DNA of 6,503 nt. Origin: Lachnoclostridium phytofermentans. GTDB lineage: Bacteria > Bacillota > Clostridia > Lachnospirales > Lachnospiraceae. This document shows, one piece after another, positions 1 to 4,799 of the stretch; within the stretch, counting starts at the first letter, position 1, and every line of letters begins with the position of its first letter. A program made the position numbers and the translations under genes. The stretch is from contig DPVV01000598.1 of assembly GCA_003526525.1 (NCBI GenBank), forward strand, positions 1 through 6,503, written 5' to 3'. The notes beneath the pieces were generated by a model, which had not been told where the DNA came from, ran no database searches, and saw only the letters and a program-made list of their open reading frames with translations.

Positions 1-138
1 GGGTAAGGGCTATGTGAATAATCCAGTAAAGCAAAGAGTGGCTTAGGATACAACCCTAAGTGGAAACTTAAATACAACCGCTTTATAGAAGCAACCTCTT
101 CAAAATCAGCTTGCTGATTTAAGTGGTGGAGCATTCAC
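1..138 (+). mobile_element. Probable right end of an IS200/IS605-type (TnpB) element, with the omega-RNA-like 3' end
   Basis: No intact gene lies here. Seen: a hairpin CTTAGG (42-47) / CCTAAG (55-60), then GAAGCAACCTCTT (89-100 region), then AAATCAGC (103-110) TT GCTGATTT (113-120), then AAGTGGTGGAGCATTCAC ending at 138. The CTT and CC left of the second stem can pair with AAG and GG to its right, lengthening it. This order (CTTAGG hairpin, AAGCAACC, subterminal hairpin, GTGG, terminal TTCAC) matches my memory of right ends and guide-RNA 3' ends of IS605-family TnpB elements in Firmicutes. A short open frame from base 2 (GKGYVNNPVKQRVA, stop at 44-46) could be the last codons of a tnpB-type gene, but is too short to identify. 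The transposase, left end and insertion target are outside the window, so this is recognition by pattern, not proof. Confidence 0.5.
103..120 (-). terminator. Stem-loop just downstream of the YdjM-family gene
   Basis: AAATCAG/CTGATTT forms a 7-bp stem with a 4-base loop (8-bp arms around a TT centre). Read on the minus strand it lies 14 bases after the stop codon and is followed by TTTTG, a weak U-tract. It could terminate the minus-strand gene. If this is an IS605-type right end, the same hairpin is the transposon's subterminal recognition structure and termination would be a side effect. Confidence 0.4.
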
Positions 139-527
139 TTTGGAATTCGAAAGAAACTGTAGCGCTTTTTCGAAGGATAGAACAAGCAGATACCATTTGA
201 GTGTATTGGTACCATGTCTAGAAACAGATGGCTACTAATGCCAAGAAAAAGTCCTAGAGCAATACTTAAATTAAATTGAAGAACGATAATGCTGGTTAAA
301 AATAAAAATAGAAAGCTATGAGTAAGAGTTCTGTGTTTGATTGGTAGATGAAAAATTGACCCAAGAAAGCTCTTCTTATGGTCGATATCTGGCAATAAGG
401 AACCTAATACAGACCCAGTGATATAATCAAATGATCTAATGGGTAAATCCAAGTGATAAGTTTTATTACAATAAAGTAGTATGCCTGAGATGGCCAGACC
501 ACCAATAATATGTGTTTTTCCTTTCAT
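135..527 (-). CDS. YdjM-family (DUF457) membrane-associated metal-dependent hydrolase-like protein, possibly 3'-truncated
   Basis: 130 residues. The start ATG (525-527) is preceded on its strand by ATGAGGAATTTTT, giving a GAGGA ribosome binding site at good spacing. Family marks: KTH near the N-terminus (His6), LLPDIDH (44-50), HRTLTHS (65-71), GISSHLFLDM (96-105) and NGICLFYP (111-118). The His/Asp motifs are the putative metal ligands of the YdjM/DUF457 family (PF04307), predicted membrane-bound hydrolases of uncertain substrate; E. coli YdjM belongs to the LexA regulon. Hydrophobic segments at about 8-20, 35-46 and 71-104 fit an integral membrane protein. The protein stops right after KKRYSFFRIPK, where many relatives continue for tens of residues, and its TGA lies inside the TTCAC that ends the putative transposon. 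I infer loss of the C-terminus. The conserved metal motifs are all kept, so a functional short form is possible. Confidence 0.8.
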   Translation of the reverse strand: MKGKTHIIGGLAISGILLYCNKTYHLDLPIRSFDYITGSVLGSLLPDIDHKKSFLGSIFHLPIKHRTLTHSFLFLFLTSIIVLQFNLSIALGLFLGISSHLFLDMVPIHSNGICLFYPSKKRYSFFRIPK

Positions 528-548
528 AAAAATTCCTCATGTCTAACA

Positions 549-577
549 ATTCTAGTGAAACTCCCATGCAATGATAA
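549..577 (-). promoter_or_regulatory. Candidate promoter for the YdjM-family gene
   Basis: On the minus strand TTATCA (572-577) is separated by 17 bases from TAGAAT (549-554), which lies about 20 bases upstream of the start codon. The -10 matches 5 of 6 and the -35 matches 4 of 6 consensus positions. The 263-base intergenic region (528-790) separates divergent genes. Apart from this site and the ribosome binding sites I see no clear feature in it. A weak extended -10 for the rightward gene, TGGTATAGA at 692-700, has no good -35. Confidence 0.35.
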
Positions 578-790
578 GTAAAATCGAATAGCTAAAAATA
601 AAAGGCTTCACTCGTACTGAGTAAAACGTAGTTGTATCCCAACAAGTGCTATTGTAGACATAATTTATCTATAGAAGTAACTGTGTGAATATGGTATAGA
701 AAAACAACCTAAATTTCTAGTGGAATATTATGGGACAAGTGAGCATATATTAGAAATGATTTTTAATTTTATTATGGAGATTAATTTAGC

Positions 791-2107
791 GTGAATATTA
801 AGTTTAGTATAAATATGAAATTTACTATGAATATGAAATATATCCTACGAAAAATTGGGGCTTTCCTTCTTGCTGTCATAGTTACATTCTTATGGTGTAC
901 AAACCTTAAAAGTCAGATCGTATTTGCAAAAAATCAAGAGACTTTAATAAGAAAAGCATACCAGCCTTTAAGTAAGGTAGGCCAGAACCGCTACATATTA
1001 GATGATGATGGTATTTATCGAAAAAAGATAAGCGATGACGAGCTAATAGTACCAAATGGTAAGGATGGACCAATAGATATGGCAAAAAACGCAACTGTAA
1101 TGATAACTGGAGATATTATGTGCTTACGTGCTCAACAGTATGGGGCAAAGAGTAAAAATACATTTGTTTTTAATAATAGTTTTTCCTATGTGAGACAAAT
1201 ATTTTCAAACAGTGATTTGGTCATTGGAAATCTTGAAACATTGACATCACATTCAAATTACTATACGTTTGAACAAAAAATAAGGAAGGGTTCTCCTAAT
1301 TGTAATGCTCCTGCGACGTTTTTAGATGCTCTACGATATTCAGGTTTTGATGCTGTCGTTACTGCAAATAATCATTGTCTTGATGGTGGAATGACTGGAA
1401 TTAGAGAAACAATAGAAAAATTACAGGAATATCATATCGCACAAGTAGGAACTTACTTAGAAAATGATATACCTAGGTTTCTTCTCTATGAAGTGAATGG
1501 AATTAAAATTGGAGTTTTAAGTTATACAGAATATATTAATTTCCGTGAAAGTTTATCTGCTAATGATTTAAATAGTTTTGTTAACTGTTATAGTAAAACG
1601 TCAGTGGAACGTGATGTTAAGGAGGCAAAAAAGGCTGGGGCAGAATTTATCATAGCGTATAATCATTGGGGAATAGAAAATACTACAGAAATTACGAAGC
1701 TTCAAAAACAACATGCACTCGATATGGCTGAGGCTGGGGTGGATGTTATTATTGGATCACATCCTCATTGTTTGCAAGAAGCGGTGTACATAAAGACAAG
1801 TGATAATAGACAAGTACTATGTATGTATTCTATGGGGAACTTTGTATCAAGTATGGTGACCGAAGCGAATAATGATACGATAATATTACGACTTCTGGTT
1901 ATTAAGGAAGACGGAAAAGTGAGATTAAAGCAATCTGGATATTATCCACTAAAGGTGTTTCCTACTTATGAAAATAAACATTATATAGTTGTTCCGACAC
2001 AAAAAGAGTTTCACAAAGGAAATACTACAATAGCACTAGAAAAAGCAAGTAAACGAATTAAAAATGTATTAGGAACAACCATAAAGGAGTGGAAAGACAA
2101 GGGATAA
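791..2107 (+). CDS. CapA-family (PGA_cap) metallophosphatase-like protein, membrane-anchored
   Basis: 438 residues from a GTG start; GGAG at 776-779 is 11 bases upstream, slightly long spacing. In-frame ATGs at 815, 827 and 833 are alternatives without a better ribosome binding site. A cytoplasmic basic stretch is followed by one hydrophobic segment (about 22-37), so the catalytic domain should be outside the membrane. The domain (about 100-390) shows the CapA motif series: TGDIM (106-110), GNLET (146-150), ANNHCLDGG (192-200), NHWGIE (291-296), GSHPHCLQ (322-329) and YSMGNF (346-351). These are the conserved Asp/Asn/His positions of the calcineurin-like metal site of PF09587. Length is close to B. 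anthracis CapA, which acts in poly-gamma-glutamate capsule export or anchoring. No capB/capC neighbours are visible, so a poly-glutamate role is not supported; stand-alone CapA proteins are common in clostridia and mostly uncharacterised. The first 18 codons are three degenerate copies of a six-codon unit. Confidence 0.85.
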   Translation: MNIKFSINMKFTMNMKYILRKIGAFLLAVIVTFLWCTNLKSQIVFAKNQETLIRKAYQPLSKVGQNRYILDDDGIYRKKISDDELIVPNGKDGPIDMAKNATVMITGDIMCLRAQQYGAKSKNTFVFNNSFSYVRQIFSNSDLVIGNLETLTSHSNYYTFEQKIRKGSPNCNAPATFLDALRYSGFDAVVTANNHCLDGGMTGIRETIEKLQEYHIAQVGTYLENDIPRFLLYEVNGIKIGVLSYTEYINFRESLSANDLNSFVNCYSKTSVERDVKEAKKAGAEFIIAYNHWGIENTTEITKLQKQHALDMAEAGVDVIIGSHPHCLQEAVYIKTSDNRQVLCMYSMGNFVSSMVTEANNDTIILRLLVIKEDGKVRLKQSGYYPLKVFPTYENKHYIVVPTQKEFHKGNTTIALEKASKRIKNVLGTTIKEWKDKG

Positions 2108-2128
2108 ATGTAGTTTTTTATAAATTTT

Positions 2129-2150
2129 ATTCATGACAGGGGAAAGTTCG
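2129..2150 (+). repeat. Short intergenic repeat, copy 1
   Basis: ATTCATGACA-GGGG-AAAGTTCG. The same 22 bases recur at 4444-4465 with AGGA in place of GGGG (20 of 22 identical, same orientation). Both copies sit 3' of a gene and 40-55 bases upstream of a promoter. I suspect a genome-wide dispersed intergenic motif, but only two copies can be seen here. Confidence 0.55.
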
Positions 2151-2161
2151 CGTTTTTTCCT
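2138..2161 (+). terminator. Possible hairpin/terminator after the CapA-family gene
   Basis: AGGGGAAA (2138-2145) can pair with TTTTTCCT (2154-2161) using two G-U pairs, with loop GTTCGCGT; the six-T run 2153-2158 is mostly within the 3' arm. It lies 30 bases after the stop codon. There is no U-tract beyond the stem, so termination is uncertain. Confidence 0.35.
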
Positions 2162-2184
2162 ATAAGGTTACAATAAATAGCGAA

Positions 2185-2203
2185 GCGGATTCTGAATATC
2201 CGC
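2185..2203 (+). other. Small hairpin abutting the promoter
   Basis: GCGGAT (2185-2190) pairs with ATCCGC (2198-2203) across a 7-base loop. It lacks a following T-run, and ends one base before the -35 box at 2205. It may be part of a terminator region for the upstream gene, or an operator-like palindrome at the promoter's edge. Confidence 0.35.
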
Positions 2204-2204
2204 A

Positions 2205-2233
2205 TTGACTTAAAATAGGAATTCAAATAAAAT
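2205..2233 (+). promoter_or_regulatory. Promoter for the flavoprotein reductase gene
   Basis: TTGACT (2205-2210) and TAAAAT (2228-2233) with a 17-base spacer, each 5 of 6 to the sigma-A consensus. Transcription would start near 2240, giving a leader of about 127 bases before the ATG at 2367. A second perfect -35, TTGACA at 2293-2298, has only a poor -10 (TAGAAA at 2317, 18-base spacing), so I consider it secondary. Confidence 0.65.
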
Positions 2234-2310
2234 TCTCGTTTACACATAAATTCCAGTTAAAGTATACAAACTATTGGTAGCATCTGTGAAGATTGACAGT
2301 GCAATATATT

Positions 2311-2351
2311 TAACAATAGAAAACGTTAAAAGTTACGTATATCTATTGTTA
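2311..2351 (+). promoter_or_regulatory. Long stem-loop in the 5' leader, directly before the ribosome binding site
   Basis: TAACAATAGA (2311-2320) is the exact reverse complement of TCTATTGTTA (2342-2351). Inside the loop, ACGTTAA and TTACGT pair further with one bulged T, closing on a 3-base loop. The stem ends two bases before AAAGGAG (2354-2360). It could be an RNA element controlling translation or mRNA stability, or a DNA operator. A third related sequence, CTATTGGTAG, is at 2271-2280. It matches no riboswitch class I know. Confidence 0.5.
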
Positions 2352-2366
2352 GTAAAGGAGAATATT

Positions 2367-4160
2367 ATGAAAAGGCGTATTGTTGCAATCGCTATGATTG
2401 CAATCATGGCATTTGTATTAATGTCTTGTAGTAAGAAAAAAAACGAGGGAGGAGCTACACCCTCAGTCACACCTTCCGCGGGTGGAAGGTTTACACCCGG
2501 AACTTATGAAGGCAAAGCATCCGGGTATGGCGGAGAAGTAACCGCGACAGTTGTCCTTACTAATGACCGAATTGAATCAGTTGTAGCATTTGGACCAAAT
2601 GAGACGGATAATATTGGATCCATTGCAATACGTGACTTACCTCCAGAAATTGTGGAAAAGCAATCGGTTAAAGTTGATGCTGTGAGTGGTGCAACTACAA
2701 CAAGTAAAGCAATTATAGAAGCAGTTACAGCAGCACTTACTAGTGCTGGTGTTGATGTATCTAAATTGACTTCAGAAGAACCAAAAGCGACGAAAGAAGC
2801 AACGCTACCAGAAGAAATGATAACAGTTGATGTATGTATAATCGGGGCAGGTGGGGCTGGAATGACAGCAGCAATTGAAGCCAAGGTAGCAGGGCTAACT
2901 GTCGTCATCTTAGAGAAGATGCCAATGGCGGGAGGAAATACCGTAAAGGCAACCGGTGGTATCAATGCAGCGAATACTCCTCTTCAAAAAGAACTGGGGA
3001 TTGCAGATTCCGTTGAGAGTTTCGTTGAAGATACCATGAAAGGTGGAAACTACTTAAATAATGAGGCTTTAGTACGCACTATGGCTGAGAATTCAGCAGA
3101 TGCTGTCGCTTGGTTAGATTCAATTGGAGCTCCGTTATCAACGTTATCATTTTCAGGCGGAGCTACCTTTAAGAGAATGCATGCACCAGAAGGTGGAGCC
3201 CCAATTGGGAATTACATTATGAATACCTTTCTGAATAATAAAGAAAGCAATGGAATTGATATACGATATAATACGAAAGCAACCAAAATCTTAATGGATC
3301 AAGGTAAAGTATCAGGAGTGATAGCAAAGGGAAAAGAGAAAAATTATAAAATAGCATGTGAAGCTGTTATTCTTGCAACAGGTGGTTTTGGTGCGAATGA
3401 AGCTATGGTAGAGGAATATGATAAAAAACTGGCTGGTTATAAAACAACAAATGCTCCAGGAGCTACCGGTGATGGCATTATAATGGCACAGGATATCGGT
3501 GCGAATGTTGTTGATATGGATCAAATTCAAACCCATCCAACGGTAGAGCAGGAAACCAGTATTATGATAACGGAATCTGTTCGTGGTCAAGGCGCGATCC
3601 TAGTGAATCGCAATGGGGAGCGTTTTTATAATGAATTAAGTACGAGAAACTTAGTGTCCAATGCAATTTTACAACAAGAAGGTAGCTACGCTTATCTGAT
3701 TTTTGATCAACAACTAAGGGAAAATCTAAGTGCTGTAGAAAGCTATATCAATGCTGATATCGTAAAAGAGGCAAATAATCTTTCAGAACTTGCAAATGAT
3801 ATCAATGTAGATCCAGATAAATTAATCCAGACAGTGGCAAATTGGAATAAGACAATTACAGAAAAGGGACAAGATTTATACAATCGTACCACTGGTATGG
3901 ATACAACTATTTCAAAAGCACCTTATTATGCAATTAAAGTAGCTCCTGCAATTCATCACACGATGGGTGGAGTAGAGATTAATACGAAGGCAGAGGTAAT
4001 TTCTACGGATGGCAAACCAATCAAAGGGTTATTCGCAGCAGGAGAAGTTACCGGAGGAATCCACGGTGCGAATCGTATTGGTGGTAATGCGGTATGTGAT
4101 ATTGTAGTATTTGGTAGGATTTCTGCAAAAAGTGCTGCAGAATATGTTAAAACTCACTAA
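2367..4160 (+). CDS. Secreted lipoprotein flavin reductase: FMN-binding domain plus fumarate-reductase-type FAD domain
   Basis: 597 residues from ATG 2367, chosen because AAAGGAG (2354-2360) is 6 bases upstream and a lipoprotein signal begins there; the open frame extends to a TTG at 2274 without support. The signal has basic MKRR, a hydrophobic core and lipobox LMSC with Cys21. A Thr/Pro/Ser linker precedes an FMN-binding domain (about 43-130) with DAVSGAT (104-110), the D-x-x-S-G-A-T pattern in which ApbE-type transferases attach FMN to the Thr (here T110). A FAD domain starts at GAGGAG (160-165). By alignment from memory to Shewanella Fcc3, the active site is complete: H390 (H365), M400, T402 and E403 (M375, T377, E378), R406 (R381), R427 (R402, the acid), H530 (H504) and R570 (R544). 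There are no CxxCH haem sites, so FMN presumably relays electrons. Likely substrate is fumarate or a related enoate, reduced outside the membrane as in Gram-positive flavinylated extracellular reductases; the exact substrate is inferred. Confidence 0.9.
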   Translation: MKRRIVAIAMIAIMAFVLMSCSKKKNEGGATPSVTPSAGGRFTPGTYEGKASGYGGEVTATVVLTNDRIESVVAFGPNETDNIGSIAIRDLPPEIVEKQSVKVDAVSGATTTSKAIIEAVTAALTSAGVDVSKLTSEEPKATKEATLPEEMITVDVCIIGAGGAGMTAAIEAKVAGLTVVILEKMPMAGGNTVKATGGINAANTPLQKELGIADSVESFVEDTMKGGNYLNNEALVRTMAENSADAVAWLDSIGAPLSTLSFSGGATFKRMHAPEGGAPIGNYIMNTFLNNKESNGIDIRYNTKATKILMDQGKVSGVIAKGKEKNYKIACEAVILATGGFGANEAMVEEYDKKLAGYKTTNAPGATGDGIIMAQDIGANVVDMDQIQTHPTVEQETSIMITESVRGQGAILVNRNGERFYNELSTRNLVSNAILQQEGSYAYLIFDQQLRENLSAVESYINADIVKEANNLSELANDINVDPDKLIQTVANWNKTITEKGQDLYNRTTGMDTTISKAPYYAIKVAPAIHHTMGGVEINTKAEVISTDGKPIKGLFAAGEVTGGIHGANRIGGNAVCDIVVFGRISAKSAAEYVKTH

Positions 4161-4167
4161 GGGAGGT

Positions 4168-4195
4168 AGTGTGAAAAATCAAGAATTTTCACACT
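4168..4195 (+). other. Perfect 10-bp hairpin between the reductase gene and the small ORF
   Basis: AGTGTGAAAA (4168-4177) pairs exactly with TTTTCACACT (4186-4195) across an 8-base loop, starting 8 bases after the reductase stop. No T-run follows, so it is a poor terminator; a 3' stabilising or processing hairpin that lowers expression of the next ORF is more likely. GGGAGG (4161-4166) upstream and a GTG at 4171 also make an 8-codon frame (VKNQEFSH) that fills the hairpin, probably by chance. Confidence 0.5.
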
Positions 4196-4220
4196 GATTG
4201 TGGCAGAATGGAGGATTTAT

Positions 4221-4385
4221 ATGAAAAAAAATAATACATTTCATTCGAATGATTCTGAGAAAAGAGAGCAAAAGATACAAAACGAAAAGTTTAACAGTAT
4301 TACACAAAAGGGAAAAGTAGAAAATCAAAATCAAACGCATAATTCTAGAAAAGAAGGAATTGCACCAATCAATCGTGAAAAATAA
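4221..4385 (+). CDS. Small hydrophilic protein of unknown function (54 residues)
   Basis: I chose ATG 4221 because GGAGG (4210-4214) lies 6 bases upstream; the frame can be extended to a GTG at 4200, but that would place the ribosome binding site inside the gene. The product starts MKKNNTFHSN and ends in RKEGIAPINREK. It is rich in Lys, Asn, Gln and Glu, has no hydrophobic stretch, no Cys and no Trp, and should be soluble and largely disordered. It lies 60 bases after the reductase stop, separated by a hairpin, and is followed by a terminator-like structure, so it is probably the last cistron of that transcript. I do not recognise the family. The general look resembles small clostridial spore or nucleic-acid-associated peptides, but no diagnostic motif supports that. 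The strong ribosome binding site is the main argument that it is translated. Confidence 0.6.
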   Translation: MKKNNTFHSNDSEKREQKIQNEKFNSITQKGKVENQNQTHNSRKEGIAPINREK

Positions 4386-4402
4386 GATTCAAATGAATAG
4401 GA

Positions 4403-4442
4403 AAGGAACTAGCATAGAACAATTCGTTTTTGTTAGTTCCTT
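4403..4442 (+). terminator. Probable terminator after the 54-residue ORF
   Basis: AAGGAACTA (4403-4411) pairs exactly with TAGTTCCTT (4434-4442), beginning 18 bases after the stop codon. The 22-base interior has an additional ACAA/TTGT pairing and a TTTTT run. There is no T-run after the outer stem, only TTAATTC, so it is not a textbook intrinsic terminator. Its position between an ORF end and a new promoter supports the role. Confidence 0.5.
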
Positions 4443-4443
4443 A

Positions 4444-4465
4444 ATTCATGACAAGGAAAAGTTCG
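4444..4465 (+). repeat. Short intergenic repeat, copy 2
   Basis: ATTCATGACA-AGGA-AAAGTTCG, 20 of 22 bases identical to 2129-2150. It follows the terminator-like hairpin immediately and precedes the next -35 box by 39 bases. In this copy, CATGA (4447-4451) can also pair with TCATG (4476-4480). Confidence 0.55.
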
Positions 4466-4504
4466 TAACGTGTACTCATGTAAGAAAAATACATATAAAT
4501 TTTA

Positions 4505-4533
4505 ATAACACTCGAGAAAATTTATGTTATAAT
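4505..4533 (+). promoter_or_regulatory. Extended -10 promoter upstream of pepF
   Basis: A perfect TATAAT (4528-4533) is preceded by TGT (extended -10), and ATAACA (4505-4510, 4 of 6) lies 17 bases upstream. Expected start is near 4540. An inverted repeat ATAAATTTT (4495-4503) / AAAATTTAT (4517-4525) brackets the -35 and reaches into the spacer, so it could be an operator, although it is all A/T. I see no better promoter nearer pepF, so this one likely drives it with a leader of about 260 bases. Confidence 0.65.
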
Positions 4534-4540
4534 AATTTAC

Positions 4541-4590
4541 AAACTCGCATTAAACTACAGATATCATAAATAGGGGTTTAATGCCGGTTT
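4541..4590 (+). promoter_or_regulatory. Leader stem-loop that covers a small-ORF start codon
   Basis: AAACTCGCATTAAAC (4541-4555) and GTTTAATGCCGGTTT (4576-4590) pair at 13 of 15 positions, the exceptions being one G-U and one C-C, with a 20-base loop. The left arm begins at the expected transcription start. The right arm holds the ATG (4581-4583) of a 46-codon frame and touches its AGGGG ribosome binding site (4572-4576). Translation of that ORF should be limited when the hairpin forms. It may also be the first helix of a structured leader RNA continuing to about 4721. Confidence 0.5.
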
Positions 4591-4721
4591 CAACACATAA
4601 TGAAAATTCAGGATTAACGTTCCTAGAAATGCACATTTACCCTGTGGGTATTTTAAGGAGATGTTTATTTGCTTTAATAGATTTTCTTAATACTCAAGGT
4701 AGAGACTTAGGAGCATTCTAG
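4581..4721 (+). CDS. Possible small ORF (46 residues) in the pepF leader
   Basis: ATG 4581 to TAG 4719-4721, with AGGGG at 4572-4576 (4-base spacing, short). The product starts MPVSTHNENSGLTFLEM, has a moderately hydrophobic middle (residues about 18-36) and ends RDLGAF. I recognise no family. Its length is not far above what chance allows in this base composition, and its start codon is inside a hairpin. Alternatives are a regulatory leader peptide for pepF, a remnant of a longer gene, or no protein at all with the stretch acting as structured RNA: CTAGAAATGC (4623-4632) can pair with GCATTCTAG (4713-4721) with one bulge, enclosing TACCC/GGGTA (4638-4642/4646-4650) and TTAAGGAGA/TTTTCTTAA (4653-4661/4682-4690). 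Between 4722 and 4799, before pepF, I see only A/T-rich sequence. Confidence 0.3.
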   Translation: MPVSTHNENSGLTFLEMHIYPVGILRRCLFALIDFLNTQGRDLGAF

Positions 4722-4799
4722 ATTACATACTGAAATTTTTATATTGAAAGAAATAAATATTAAGATACATGAAATATGAAAAATGAAAGGAAGAAGGAT

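Noticed and set aside
906..1094. 62-codon minus-strand frame
   Set aside because: Antisense within the CapA-family gene; no independent support.
2311..2351. Rex operator reading of TTAACAA/TTGTTA
   Set aside because: Rex sites have TTGTTAA before TTAACAA with a short gap; here the halves are in the opposite order and about 20 bases apart.
2274..2366. Upstream extension of the reductase to a TTG start
   Set aside because: The extension would cover the lipoprotein signal and the AAAGGAG ribosome binding site; ATG 2367 begins a perfect lipoprotein signal peptide.
2504..2965. 153-codon minus-strand frame
   Set aside because: Antisense to the FMN and FAD domains of the reductase; its Ala/Val/Ser-rich product is a typical shadow, with no ribosome binding site.
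3312..3590. 92-codon minus-strand frame
   Set aside because: Antisense to the conserved active-site region of the reductase; no family features.
4360..4569. 69-codon frame overlapping the end of the 54-residue ORF
   Set aside because: TTG start inside another gene; it runs through the terminator-like hairpin, the intergenic repeat and the promoter. The sequence is better explained by those signals.
4541..4799. T-box or known riboswitch before pepF
   Set aside because: No TGGNACCGCG-type antiterminator sequence, no intrinsic terminator before the gene, and no aptamer core that I recognise.
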